A stretch of DNA of 64,000 nt from an uncultured Oscillospiraceae bacterium (GTDB taxonomy: Bacteria > Bacillota > Clostridia > Oscillospirales > Oscillospiraceae): positions 157,667 to 221,666 of the forward strand of contig CANRDC010000001.1 of NCBI GenBank assembly GCA_947629245.1, in the 5' to 3' direction. How positions within the stretch are numbered: the first letter of the stretch is position 1; every line of letters starts with the position of its first letter. Below the pieces are notes generated by a model. That model was given only the letters and a program-made list of their open reading frames with translations. It did no database searches and had not been told where the DNA came from. Below are positions 39,304 through 49,428 of the stretch, in pieces. The translations under genes and the position numbers were made by a program.

Positions 39304-40691
39304 GCACTGTATCTACCAAGAAAGCGAAAAAGATGGTTGCCGGTTCTCTACCCTTTGACATTGTCAATCTTGTTGGCTATGTTCTTGGGGTAGAGAAAGA
39401 CATTTTGTTGTTTGGGGACAGATGGAAGTCCAAATACGAGTATCAGGTTCTGCAGAAGAAACATGAGTTAAGGGTCATGCGAACGCTGTGTTTGCTTCGC
39501 GACGAAATAATGAGAAACTACAATAAGTTCTCGGAGGGTTGCAATATGCGAACCTCTAAGAAAGCATTGTGTGAACTCACGAACTGCAGAGACTTAATTG
39601 ATGCTGGTATGGAGTGCTTTGGTCGGCCGATGTCTTTGGTCAACTGCGTAAGAGCCATCGAGGACGAGTTAATCGCCAGGCTTCCTACCTTGCGCGGGTT
39701 TATTCCTGACTGGTTCGGTAACAAGGACTATCTGTGTGAGCAGGTACTCCTCGACTGGAATGGAAGCGCCACGGACTTCAAAGAAATCTGCTCGTTCTTC
39801 TCGCACAATCGGGTACGCTATCCGGCATTTGTTTACATGAAAGATGGGCATCGTCTATCTAATCGGGTGATGCGTGACGATAGAGATTTAACCACGGAGC
39901 TTTACGCTCTACACGGTGAAGTCTTTGACCAGTCGAAGTTTCCGTTTAAGAGAGGAAAGACTAATGCGCAGGTTCATGTCGAGAAGATTACTGAGTTCTG
40001 CAAGGAGCATGCTCCAATCTCTATTGAGATTGACACACAGAACATCGACGCGACCGCTACGATTTCGTTCCTGCAACAGTTGAACCTTTACGTGCCTGAT
40101 TGTGTGAAAGACATCAAGCTCTATCTTGATGGCACTGAGGGAAAGCTCTATCGACACTTCGACTTGTTCACAGACATCGAGGTAACTCCAGTTCAGCTAA
40201 CACGCATACGTTCGCAGAAATCTATAATGGACACCGCCATCATCGCCTCCATTACTGAGAGGAAGTATTCTGGTAAGCCTGGCGGCGTCTTGCTTCTCTC
40301 GTCTGACTGTGACTTCCTAATGCTTCATACTCAGTTTCCAGATTATCCAATTTGCTACTGTATGATGAAGCGCAATGCAGCTGACAGCACTGTTGCTCAC
40401 ATGCAGAAGAATGACATACCTTGTGTGTTTGTCGATTACATTGTTAACAGCGCTATGTTATCTGAGATTGAAGCGAAGTGCGTAAAGACGTATGTCGAGA
40501 AGCGTATGGGAGAAGAGCTCCCTGAACTCAGTAAGCTACTCTATGATAGCTTGCGCGAGATTTGTCCACGTGGTAGCTTCGGTCGCTACGTGTCAGACAT
40601 TCGCGGTGTCTGGAAGAAGACTACCATCAAAATAAATCAGGACGGGACTAATAAAGTATATGTTCCGTTGGAAAGTGTGGTAAAGCCATAA
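39300..40691 (+). CDS. NYN/PIN-like domain RNase candidate
   Basis: ISIEIDTQNID..., SIMDTAIIASI, LLLSSDCDFLML match the acidic pattern of NYN domains. Confidence 0.6.
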   Translation: MSTVSTKKAKKMVAGSLPFDIVNLVGYVLGVEKDILLFGDRWKSKYEYQVLQKKHELRVMRTLCLLRDEIMRNYNKFSEGCNMRTSKKALCELTNCRDLIDAGMECFGRPMSLVNCVRAIEDELIARLPTLRGFIPDWFGNKDYLCEQVLLDWNGSATDFKEICSFFSHNRVRYPAFVYMKDGHRLSNRVMRDDRDLTTELYALHGEVFDQSKFPFKRGKTNAQVHVEKITEFCKEHAPISIEIDTQNIDATATISFLQQLNLYVPDCVKDIKLYLDGTEGKLYRHFDLFTDIEVTPVQLTRIRSQKSIMDTAIIASITERKYSGKPGGVLLLSSDCDFLMLHTQFPDYPICYCMMKRNAADSTVAHMQKNDIPCVFVDYIVNSAMLSEIEAKCVKTYVEKRMGEELPELSKLLYDSLREICPRGSFGRYVSDIRGVWKKTTIKINQDGTNKVYVPLESVVKP

Positions 40692-42424
40692 TGAACAGCA
40701 TGAATTTGACAGGCAAGTCTGTCGAGAATAAAGTCGAGGGAAAGCCTCGCTCCGGTGCCACGATAATGGGCATCGACCTTGGAACAACCAATACCGCTGT
40801 CAGTATCTACAGTGCCGACAGGGTGCCGATGATAATTCCTATCGGTGCTTACGGGAAGCACACCTTGCAGTCCTGCGTACAGTGGAATGGAGGCGAGGAC
40901 TTCACCGTAGGCGAGGACGCCTACAACCATCGTTACGAGCCCAACGCCATCTATTCCGTGAAGCGCATCATGGGCTCCGGAAAGACTGTGACCTTGACCC
41001 TGCCGACAGGTGAGTCACGTACATTCACGCCGGCTGAAATCTCAGCTAAAATATTGGAGAAGGTAGCACAGGGTGTAGCTGAATACTATGAGCCGATGAA
41101 AGACTGCGTTATCACTGTGCCGGCGTACTTCAACCAACGCCAGATGGGCGACACCATTGAGGCCGCTAAGATTGCCGGGCTCAATTGCCTGCGCATCTTG
41201 AAAGAACCCACCAGTGCCAGCTTCGTCTACTCCCTGTTGGGATATGCCGGAAACGGCTCCGTACTTATCTATGACCTTGGCGGGGGCACCTTCGACGTCA
41301 CCCTTATGACGTTCCTGCGCCGGGACTCTGTACCCGCCGAAATGGCAGGGAAGCTGAAAGGGCTCTACGGCATAGAGCTCAGTAAGGACTCGACCGACGT
41401 CACTGACCAGTACTACTCTAAGGTCATGGGAACCTATGGCGACATGATGCTGGGCGGCGACGATATCGACAGGTATCTCGGCGACATGGCTATCAAGAAG
41501 AGTGGTGCTAAGCTGAGCAACGTCGGTCGCGAACAACTCTATCTTGAGTGCGAGAAGTTCAAGAAGATGGGTGTCCAGGGCATCAGTACCACTATCGAGG
41601 GAAATAAGATTGAGCTCGACGTGGATATGCTCAACACAGCAGTCGACGCCATCTTCGAGCGCACCATCAAAATCATGGCGGATATCGACATGTCCGACGT
41701 GAAAACCATCGTTCTCGTAGGTGGCTCTACTAAGAGCCAGCGCCTGAAGGACGACCTCCAAGCCGCCTTTCCTAATGTCGAGATATCCGCCGTGCTTGAC
41801 CCTGATGCTACGGTGGCTCTTGGCGCTGGTGCGGTTGCTAAGGCCATTGCTAATAATGGCGAGCTCGATTACTCCGACGTGCTCCCGCTGCCCATCGGTA
41901 TTCTCGTAGACGAGAAGCATGTCGAGGTGTGCTTGAAGAAGAACACCTCAATGCCCTATTCGACGTCGAGGGTGTTCCACACGATGCATGACAGTCAGGA
42001 GTTCATCAGGCTCTTCGTCTATCAGGGTATTTCCTCGAAGCCGGAGAATTGCACCTATCTCGGTTGCGTAACCATAGATAACATTCCGCAGAAGCCGGCT
42101 GGTGAAGTCAGTGTGAAGGTATCCTTTGTGCTGAACGGTCAGGGTCGCCTTCGTATCGTGAGCCATGTCGACGGCATTGATACGGAGGAAGAGCTTGTCA
42201 TCGACAACATCTTCACTGTGGCGCAGAATGACTCCACCGAAGCTGAGAAGCAGGCTGATGCCGACTTGACCGGCTTCTATCCTATGGACGACTTCGAGGA
42301 AATGGTCGTCTCTGCTACCAGTGAACAGGCCGCTTTTGACTTACTCCTTAAGAGGCGCCAGCTTGCTGAGGGTGACCCGAAGCGCGATGAACTTGAGCAG
42401 GAAGTGTTCAATCGTTGGTTCTAA
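40691..42424 (+). CDS. Hsp70/DnaK-family chaperone
   Basis: MGIDLGTTNTAVSIY; VITVPAYFNQRQ; IYDLGGGTFDVTLM; IVLVGGSTKSQRL. Confidence 0.9.
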   Translation: MNSMNLTGKSVENKVEGKPRSGATIMGIDLGTTNTAVSIYSADRVPMIIPIGAYGKHTLQSCVQWNGGEDFTVGEDAYNHRYEPNAIYSVKRIMGSGKTVTLTLPTGESRTFTPAEISAKILEKVAQGVAEYYEPMKDCVITVPAYFNQRQMGDTIEAAKIAGLNCLRILKEPTSASFVYSLLGYAGNGSVLIYDLGGGTFDVTLMTFLRRDSVPAEMAGKLKGLYGIELSKDSTDVTDQYYSKVMGTYGDMMLGGDDIDRYLGDMAIKKSGAKLSNVGREQLYLECEKFKKMGVQGISTTIEGNKIELDVDMLNTAVDAIFERTIKIMADIDMSDVKTIVLVGGSTKSQRLKDDLQAAFPNVEISAVLDPDATVALGAGAVAKAIANNGELDYSDVLPLPIGILVDEKHVEVCLKKNTSMPYSTSRVFHTMHDSQEFIRLFVYQGISSKPENCTYLGCVTIDNIPQKPAGEVSVKVSFVLNGQGRLRIVSHVDGIDTEEELVIDNIFTVAQNDSTEAEKQADADLTGFYPMDDFEEMVVSATSEQAAFDLLLKRRQLAEGDPKRDELEQEVFNRWF

Positions 42425-42439
42425 TCTGGAGGTGAATTT

Positions 42440-42640
42440 ATGAAACCCATGAAACTTCGAGGGACTCAAATATTCAACTTTGAGCCGAAGGACGCCTTCG
42501 AGAAGAAAGTGGTCAGTATCTATCTCGACAGAGATATAGTCGACATGCTCAACGAGCGTCGGCTTGCTGAGAACTATCACAACCCTTCGAAGCGTAAGGC
42601 TATGGAGACGGCCATAATGGACCTGCTTCCTCGTCGCTAA
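42440..42640 (+). CDS. small hypothetical protein, possible ribbon-helix-helix
   Basis: ctggaggtg RBS; KKVVSIYLDRDIVDMLNERRLAEN. Confidence 0.4.
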   Translation: MKPMKLRGTQIFNFEPKDAFEKKVVSIYLDRDIVDMLNERRLAENYHNPSKRKAMETAIMDLLPRR

Positions 42641-42647
42641 AGAAAAT

Positions 42648-42690
42648 AGGGGAACTTAGACGCCATGCATTGCGCCTGAGTTCCCCTTTG
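42648..42690 (+). terminator. terminator-like hairpin with CGCCATG motif in its loop
   Basis: aggggaactta-[gacgccatgcattgcgcc]-tgagttcccct then ttgtt. Confidence 0.65.
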
Positions 42691-42741
42691 TTCTTCCGGT
42701 TTAATTTCTTTATCAAACTCAGTACTGGAGTAGCTTTTCTT

Positions 42742-43335
42742 ATGAAACGTAAGAAACCACCGCGGTATTCTATTGTTCTCAGCGACATTGTGTTTAGACT
42801 TGGCGTCAAAGAGGTCGAAGGATTAGTCCTTGAAAAGGCTGGAATGAAGTTTATCTATTGCGATGAGCTTGACCAGCTGCTACCTCTGAGGTTCTCCGTC
42901 GCATCTAATGCTGTCGGCCAAAGGTTTAATGTATTGGTACGCCTTGCTGATGGAGAAGTTCTCCTGAAGCTTGGAGAAGACGATAAACTTGTTGAATACA
43001 TTGACACAGAGAACGGACAGTTCGATGTATCTAATATCGAGACTGTGAGAGACTTGTATGAGGGTCATAAGGCAGTTATTGTTCAGGAAGTCGTAAACGG
43101 CATGGGATTGACAGCTGTTGCCATGATTTTGTCGATAGTTGTTTTTATACTCAAGTTAGAGCTATTCCCGTGGTTACTTATTCCTGTATGCATAGCACTG
43201 TTTGGCGTCATATGGTCTTGTAGGTGGTATAGGACATTAAACAGAGAAATCGTCTACGATGCGCTGGGAAACTGGATAAACCTGGCGACTGGTACCACTT
43301 CGTTAAATAAAGGTAAATTCAAATATAAACTGTAA
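42742..43335 (+). CDS. small membrane protein, paralogous family member 1
   Basis: Two adjacent TMs then REIVYDALGNWINLATGTTSL. Confidence 0.6.
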   Translation: MKRKKPPRYSIVLSDIVFRLGVKEVEGLVLEKAGMKFIYCDELDQLLPLRFSVASNAVGQRFNVLVRLADGEVLLKLGEDDKLVEYIDTENGQFDVSNIETVRDLYEGHKAVIVQEVVNGMGLTAVAMILSIVVFILKLELFPWLLIPVCIALFGVIWSCRWYRTLNREIVYDALGNWINLATGTTSLNKGKFKYKL

Positions 43336-43348
43336 AGGAGGTAAGATA

Positions 43349-43813
43349 ATGCTCGTTTGCAAATGTAAGTTTAAAACAGTCATTTGCAAAAGGGACGATG
43401 GTATCCTGCGTGTGTGCACTGGTGAACACCTGGCGACATCGGATATGAGCGACGATGATTGGGACTATGCTAAAGCTGGTCCTGATGACTCCGTTCTCAT
43501 TCGTGACCGCCATGATGTCTACAAAGCAATTCGGAAACAGTTGACGGCCTCATGGCTGTTGGCACTGTTTGGATTTGCAGCGTTCATCGCATCTACCATC
43601 ATCTATATGCGCCAGCTCGCGATTGCCGGGCATTTCATCTTCAACTGGAACACAGCTGCTGTTGGGCTCACGGCTCTTGTGTTCGTCGTGTTCCTGCACC
43701 AGAGCCTCACGCCTATCGTGCATGATGTCGCCGGGCATTGGGTGAACCTTAAGAATGGTTCTTCCAATCTGTGTGGTGGTATCTGCATTAGTCGACGCAG
43801 TACGTGGCAATGA
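43349..43813 (+). CDS. small membrane protein, paralogous family member 2
   Basis: Two TMs then TPIVHDVAGHWVNLKNGSSNL. Confidence 0.6.
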   Translation: MLVCKCKFKTVICKRDDGILRVCTGEHLATSDMSDDDWDYAKAGPDDSVLIRDRHDVYKAIRKQLTASWLLALFGFAAFIASTIIYMRQLAIAGHFIFNWNTAAVGLTALVFVVFLHQSLTPIVHDVAGHWVNLKNGSSNLCGGICISRRSTWQ

Positions 43814-43845
43814 GCTAAGTACATAAAGGTACGGAGGTAAAGCAC

Positions 43846-44268
43846 ATGCTACGGACTAACAAGAAGTTTCGGATTGTAGACCGTAGATACGTTGCTGTGA
43901 TAAACCGTAAAGGTGAGTTCACTGGCGGAAAAGTGCCGAGCAGTATAATGCTCGACTTCTACCATAGGCAACATAAGGTCGTCGTGTTCGAGACTTACAC
44001 GGACGCACGCAACTACTACATAAATATGGTCGCCATGTTTTTGTGGTATTGGGTGATGTTCCTTATTGGGCTGGCATCAGCAATCTTCCTTTCTATAAAG
44101 GTGGACATGCTGATTATATTAGTCACACCAGTTCTTGTGTGGCTAATGAGTGACGCAATCTTGGCGTTTCCTGGTGGCAAGGTGCGTGACTCCGAGGGTA
44201 ATATCCTGTTCATAAAGCAGGGTTGCATAAGAACAAAAGATGGCGTATTTCTCGCGTTTAGCGATTGA
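43846..44268 (+). CDS. small membrane protein, paralogous family member 3
   Basis: Two TMs then GGKVRDSEGNILFIKQG. Confidence 0.55.
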   Translation: MLRTNKKFRIVDRRYVAVINRKGEFTGGKVPSSIMLDFYHRQHKVVVFETYTDARNYYINMVAMFLWYWVMFLIGLASAIFLSIKVDMLIILVTPVLVWLMSDAILAFPGGKVRDSEGNILFIKQGCIRTKDGVFLAFSD

Positions 44269-44293
44269 GTACACTAAAGAAAAGGTGATTGAA

Positions 44294-44755
44294 ATGATTT
44301 ACGTAAATGGGAAGTTCGTTGTCGATGGCGACGGGAATACCCCCGATATTAGGCTCCAGCCGGAGGACGAAGAACTGAAGGGTACAACCCGTTTGTCTGA
44401 GCTGAAGAGAACCGTCTTGGCGTTCCATGGCGCCGAGCATCTGTCCGACATCTATGTTCGGCAGAAGTATGCTATCAAGTGCAGGCGGCTTATGACTGTC
44501 GGTGTTGACGCATGTCTCCTGATGGTTATCGCCATGATGCTGAGGCTTATTGAAGACCTCAGAACAACAATCGGATATGTCTATCTTGGGTTGTTTACGC
44601 TTGGCATTGTGTTCTTTGTAGTGGCGCTCGCCAGGCTTTTCAGCAGCGTTGAACCCGTTCTTCGGGACAGAGATGGCATAACGATAGACCTCACAAAGGC
44701 ACAGGTTTGGTTGATGGACGGAACTCCGGTCCCTCTTATCGGCAACGTAAAGTAA
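44294..44755 (+). CDS. small membrane protein, paralogous family member 4
   Basis: Two TMs then EPVLRDRDGITIDLTKAQVWL; ATG 44294 after aaaggtg. Confidence 0.55.
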   Translation: MIYVNGKFVVDGDGNTPDIRLQPEDEELKGTTRLSELKRTVLAFHGAEHLSDIYVRQKYAIKCRRLMTVGVDACLLMVIAMMLRLIEDLRTTIGYVYLGLFTLGIVFFVVALARLFSSVEPVLRDRDGITIDLTKAQVWLMDGTPVPLIGNVK

Positions 44756-44763
44756 ACTGATGG

Positions 44764-44800
44764 AGCCTCTATAACGTTTCTGTTATAGAGGCTTTCTTTT
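44764..44800 (+). terminator. Rho-independent terminator
   Basis: agcctctataac-gtttct-gttatagaggct then ttctttt. Confidence 0.85.
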
Positions 44801-44831
44801 ACCCAACAAACTTGCACGGTGGTGAAGATGA

Positions 44832-45437
44832 ATGGCATCTGAGCTTTCTCCTACAAGATTTCATACTTTCATAGAAAAGTCTATTGAGTTCTTTACTTGG
44901 GACGAAATCATGCAGGACGCTGGAATAACCAACGCCTCTGACAAGGGTGACCAGTATGAAATCACTTGTCCGTTCCATGAGGATAAGCGTCCGTCATGCC
45001 GATTGAATAAGACGACAGGTCAGTATCACTGCTTCTCATGTGGGCGAAAAGGCACATATACTCGTTTCATGTGGGAGCTTAATGGAAAACGCACACCCTA
45101 CTCAGTGTTCTGCGAGCAGGTCTTGAAAGCACACCCTGATATTCAGAAAGCATGCGGGTTCAACTCCCTAATGATTTCTGAGCATAACCTCGACCCAGCT
45201 TTCAACAAACGGAGAGTGTTCAACGCTAATACAAGTCTCGGAACAGGTATGTCTATAACTACTTTGCAGAGTCGGTGCGCCAGGCTTTCCGATGATTGGG
45301 AAATGATGGTTGCGAGTCTGACTCTGCTCCAGCAGGGCGTGACGCCGGACAATGTTTATGCCACTCTAAAGAAACAGAACATCGAAATCGCCATGCCTTC
45401 CAAGGAAGTCGGGCTTATGGATATACTTGGAGACTAA
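44832..45437 (+). CDS. CHC2 zinc-finger primase-like protein (no Toprim domain visible)
   Basis: YEITCPFHEDKRPSCRLNKTTGQYHCFSCGRKGTYTRFM = DnaG-type CHC2 zinc finger. Confidence 0.75.
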   Translation: MASELSPTRFHTFIEKSIEFFTWDEIMQDAGITNASDKGDQYEITCPFHEDKRPSCRLNKTTGQYHCFSCGRKGTYTRFMWELNGKRTPYSVFCEQVLKAHPDIQKACGFNSLMISEHNLDPAFNKRRVFNANTSLGTGMSITTLQSRCARLSDDWEMMVASLTLLQQGVTPDNVYATLKKQNIEIAMPSKEVGLMDILGD

Positions 45438-45455
45438 ATACGGAGGTAAAGAAAC

Positions 45456-46460
45456 ATGATACGCTTTTGCAGGTTCTCATTCGAGGAATATCCTTGCGAG
45501 AACCACTGGGCGGAGTTCGCCAAATTTGGCGCTTGCACAGGTTCATTCGTCAGGTTCTACCCTGACTACAAAGCTTTCGACTGGTCTTTGGAAAGAGATG
45601 AAGCTTGGCAGATTTCCTTCGACCAGTCTACGACCAACTCAGGTATTTTCCTGAAGAACTATCGAAACACTATCGCCTACATGATTGAGGTTCATCGAGA
45701 TAAGGGCCAGGACGCCGACGCATATATCTTTGAGTTTGAACAGTTCATTCATAAGTTGTGTGATGAATGTAAATTCACCCACCTTATCTATGAGCGGCCT
45801 ATAACGACTGAGGGCTTTAGAAGCTCCCAGGTGTTGTTCCAGCTTGAGGGCATGCTACGCGCCTTGGTTCGGCGCTACCCTGAGTTCAAGACTGCAACGC
45901 TTGATTGCATCGAGAACGCATCATGGCGAAGCGTCGTAATTGACTCGAAGCTATACGGCGGACTGACAAGGAAGAACCAATCTAAGAATGCACTCATTGA
46001 TATTTACCCGTGGGTACGTGGATACGGTGACTCCATTGGGACCGATAACGACGTGTTCGAAGCTATGGGTGTTATGTTCGGCTGGTTCATCTGCAGCTAT
46101 GATAATCTCGGTCGACCTTATGTTCGGGGCGATAGGTATCCTGGTAACATCGGGGGCTTTGTGCTTCCGATGGTTTCTGCTAAGGAAGTAGCCGAACAAC
46201 TGAATGAGATTGGTATCAAAGCTGAGTGGCGTATGCAGAACCCGCGCAAGTCCACCTATGAAAATATTGCGGCGGCAGTAGAAAAGTACAAGGTTATGTG
46301 TGTTGAAATCACCGACCCAGCGACTATGCTTGCACTTTGTGTGGAGTGTAACGTTGCTTGGATGGAGCCGGATAAAATGACGATAATTCTTGTCACAGCT
46401 AACTACATGGACCGCCGTTTGTTCGAGATAACAGGAAAGGAGTATCACTTTGTCTTTTAA
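45456..46460 (+). CDS. RuvC-like (RNase H fold) Holliday junction resolvase candidate
   Basis: ISFDQSTTNSGIFL, HLIYERPITTEGFRSSQVLFQLEGML, DNDVFEAMGVMFGW give a D-E-D(D) pattern. Confidence 0.6.
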   Translation: MIRFCRFSFEEYPCENHWAEFAKFGACTGSFVRFYPDYKAFDWSLERDEAWQISFDQSTTNSGIFLKNYRNTIAYMIEVHRDKGQDADAYIFEFEQFIHKLCDECKFTHLIYERPITTEGFRSSQVLFQLEGMLRALVRRYPEFKTATLDCIENASWRSVVIDSKLYGGLTRKNQSKNALIDIYPWVRGYGDSIGTDNDVFEAMGVMFGWFICSYDNLGRPYVRGDRYPGNIGGFVLPMVSAKEVAEQLNEIGIKAEWRMQNPRKSTYENIAAAVEKYKVMCVEITDPATMLALCVECNVAWMEPDKMTIILVTANYMDRRLFEITGKEYHFVF

Positions 46461-46674
46461 TGTGCAGGAGGTTTTCTCCTCCCTTGAGTCATTTCTGAGC
46501 AGTGGATATGTTTTGCTCGGAGTTATCGTGGTGCTCGGTATTGGAGCACTGAAGAAGATTGGCAGCCTCCTAATCATTGGCGCCATCATCTTCGCCATTT
46601 GGTTCTTTTACCAGGACGCAGTCACCGAGGCGTTTTGGAACGTCATTGACTGGGTCAAAACAGTAACAGCGTAG
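46450..46674 (+). CDS. small membrane protein
   Basis: TTG start 8 nt after aaaggag; hydrophobic. Confidence 0.5.
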   Translation: MSFNVQEVFSSLESFLSSGYVLLGVIVVLGIGALKKIGSLLIIGAIIFAIWFFYQDAVTEAFWNVIDWVKTVTA

Positions 46675-46691
46675 AAAGGCAAGATAGAAAA

Positions 46692-47198
46692 ATGTATAGA
46701 GGTGGCGTAATAATCTTTCTGCTCATGTTGTTCGGCGAGCTGTTCATCTATCGCCGGACTAAAGTACGGGCAATCGAAGTCAGTGAGAAGGCGTCTAAGC
46801 CTGTTCCCGGCTTCTTCGATTACCATAACAACAGCAACTATTCAGCATTTCGTGACTGCGCTTTGGTCGCTATCATTGGTCTGTGCATCGGTCTTGCTGT
46901 AGTGACTGTCGAGATGATACTCGATATACCAGTTTATGGCAATAATTTAGGTGACGACCAAGTTGATATCTCGAAGGTTTTCAGCAGTGCTGGGAGTGTG
47001 CTGTACTCTGGTTTGTTCCTTGTTATCTCTTACGTTCCGCTGCTTATTGGACATATATGTTCGTTCGTGTGTCTGACAACGCACAATGAAAAGATAAAGA
47101 AACGTATGGAGCGTGTACTAAGAGTTCTGACAGTTATTGGTGCTGTTGGGCTGTTCACGCACCTTGGAGTGAGATGTTTGTATATGACGAGCTTCTAA
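46692..47198 (+). CDS. multi-pass membrane hypothetical protein
   Basis: Several hydrophobic helices. Confidence 0.6.
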   Translation: MYRGGVIIFLLMLFGELFIYRRTKVRAIEVSEKASKPVPGFFDYHNNSNYSAFRDCALVAIIGLCIGLAVVTVEMILDIPVYGNNLGDDQVDISKVFSSAGSVLYSGLFLVISYVPLLIGHICSFVCLTTHNEKIKKRMERVLRVLTVIGAVGLFTHLGVRCLYMTSF

Positions 47199-47211
47199 GG
47201 AGGTAATGGGA

Positions 47212-48345
47212 ATGAAAAGAGTCTTTGCGCTCTTAGTCGCCATGCTTATCGCCATCACTGCTGTTGGCTGTGACCGTGGTAATGCTAACACTACTGAGCC
47301 GACTGACGACCCCAGCAAGCACCCTGTCAGACCGAAGGCCGGTACTGTATTCATGGATACCGGCTTTAAGATAAGGTCTGAGATTGCACCTAAAGGAACG
47401 ACTGAAGAACCTCTCGTGTTTGAAGTATATGTCGATGGAGAGGGAGATGGCGCCGGGCTTCTTGGCTATGGTGCTAACACCTACCAGTGCTATCTTGTCG
47501 GGGGAGAAATATACGTCGTAACTGCCGATAGGGTGACTGTGCATGTTACAGACATTGACGCACACATGGTGCCTGCAACGCTCGACGTTTATTCTATCGA
47601 CAATATGAAAGCCAATGGCTTTACTGTTGTTGATAGCATTGTAACTGAGTACAAAGGTAGCACTGATGATGTGAACATCGTCAGTCGTTACGAAGTGAGT
47701 ACAGCTCCTTACACACCAGCGGCTGTGAGCCAGACTAATAGTATGACTTTGCTCCAGATGCGCGATGTTTATCTGGAAGCCAGTGAGCAAAACCCTGGAA
47801 GTGTACCGACACCTGGCGGAGACAATGGCGAGGATACAACTCCTGATAGACCATCTTTCTACAATAACTCGTCATTTGGGCTGACTATACACGGTGCCGC
47901 TGTGTATTCTCTTGGCGACTATTGTAACCCCTACGACTACTTCGAGGATATGGTTCCGCAGGGAATGATTGTGAAAGAGGATAAGCGTGGCGACCAGGCA
48001 GTGTCCTTCCTCTATGTGTCCTATATTGGAAGTGATGGTAATGTCACCTTCGTAACCACTGAAGGATATGTGCAGGCTATAACTACGACGTGTCAGTTTA
48101 CCTTCCTTGACGTGATAAAGAAGGGCATGACGCAGGAGGAACTTGAAGCACTTCTTGGCACTAAGCTGAAGAAGGAAGAGGACATCGCTGCGTTTGTTCC
48201 TATCGTCGAGGGTTTGACTGCAACTCAGGATAAGACTAACTTCTCCTTGACGTACGGCGATATTCAAATCGAGCTTGAGTGCGACTCTAAGTTGAAGACC
48301 CTGCAGTCTATAACCATTGCAAACTATCTTGACTTTAGGAGCTGA
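47212..48345 (+). CDS. lipoprotein, function unknown
   Basis: MKRVFALLVAMLIAITAVGCDRG lipobox; aaggaggt RBS. Confidence 0.65.
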   Translation: MKRVFALLVAMLIAITAVGCDRGNANTTEPTDDPSKHPVRPKAGTVFMDTGFKIRSEIAPKGTTEEPLVFEVYVDGEGDGAGLLGYGANTYQCYLVGGEIYVVTADRVTVHVTDIDAHMVPATLDVYSIDNMKANGFTVVDSIVTEYKGSTDDVNIVSRYEVSTAPYTPAAVSQTNSMTLLQMRDVYLEASEQNPGSVPTPGGDNGEDTTPDRPSFYNNSSFGLTIHGAAVYSLGDYCNPYDYFEDMVPQGMIVKEDKRGDQAVSFLYVSYIGSDGNVTFVTTEGYVQAITTTCQFTFLDVIKKGMTQEELEALLGTKLKKEEDIAAFVPIVEGLTATQDKTNFSLTYGDIQIELECDSKLKTLQSITIANYLDFRS

Positions 48346-48350
48346 TAATT

Positions 48351-49424
48351 ATGAAGTCGAAGATTGCGCTCTACGTTCTCTTGGCCGCCATGCTTTTCAC
48401 CTGCACTACATTCAGTGCTATGGCGGCTGAAGGAGACGTTGGAGAGGTTCCTGCTATACGTGATACTTCTGGTGCCATGATTGTCAGCCCTTCCATTGAA
48501 CAGCTCTTAGAGCCTGGCGCAGACATCGAGGCACTTCTCTATCCGTCAGGCTTGAAGCTTCCGACAAAGTACATTGACCTGTTGCAGTTTGCACCGGTCA
48601 ATTCTACAAAGGCGATTGCGGACGAAGCAATCTATTTGCTTAAGACTGCCGCACCTGTCGAGAGCAACACCTACACAAACGCTGAGTACATGGCGGCGCA
48701 ATACTATCTGAACCTCGCCAGATTGTACTTTGATGAAAGCCGCGCGACAGAACATACGCATGCCGCGCTTGTCAACCTTGATGCTGACACATCGCTCAAT
48801 ATGTGCAAGAACCTGTCAGATGCTAAGTTGACTAACTCTGAGCATCTTCGCATTCTTATATCTAATTATTCTAATGTATTACTTGCTTATGCGATAGGCA
48901 CCGATGTTACATCTGACCCGCAGTATGTCGACATGCTTAACGAGCACGACGGAGTGTACTATTCTTTTGGTGGGCCAAATGGTCTTGACTTGTCGTACTT
49001 CGCAAGCTCAAGGACTGATGAAGCTGTGGAAACATTTATCGACATGCTCGATGCATTATGGAAGTTATTGTCTGTCGAGCAGAGTTATACACCGGCTCAG
49101 GTGGAATACTCTGAGTCGACCGATAGCTTCGCATACAACGGTGTAAACTTTAAGAAGGGTGCACCGGATACTTTTGGGAGGACTAGGCCAACCGCCTCTT
49201 TTGGTGAGGATAGTTCAAGTGCTCCTGCTGATAACCGCGACATCACACCTGTTGTGACTGTCGAGGGTAATGTAAATCCTGATGATATCCCGCACGGGAA
49301 AATGAATTTCAGAGAGATAATGTCAATTCTGGCGTTTGCTTTCATGGTTGTAGCAGTTATCGTACTGTGGATTATAAAAGTAATTCGCCGGAAGAAAGAC
49401 CCTCTCTACACCGGATGGAAGTGA
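48351..49424 (+). CDS. secreted protein with C-terminal TM anchor
   Basis: Signal peptide ...FSAMAAEGD; C-terminal TM followed by KVIRRKKD. Confidence 0.6.
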   Translation: MKSKIALYVLLAAMLFTCTTFSAMAAEGDVGEVPAIRDTSGAMIVSPSIEQLLEPGADIEALLYPSGLKLPTKYIDLLQFAPVNSTKAIADEAIYLLKTAAPVESNTYTNAEYMAAQYYLNLARLYFDESRATEHTHAALVNLDADTSLNMCKNLSDAKLTNSEHLRILISNYSNVLLAYAIGTDVTSDPQYVDMLNEHDGVYYSFGGPNGLDLSYFASSRTDEAVETFIDMLDALWKLLSVEQSYTPAQVEYSESTDSFAYNGVNFKKGAPDTFGRTRPTASFGEDSSSAPADNRDITPVVTVEGNVNPDDIPHGKMNFREIMSILAFAFMVVAVIVLWIIKVIRRKKDPLYTGWK

Positions 49425-49428
49425 TACT

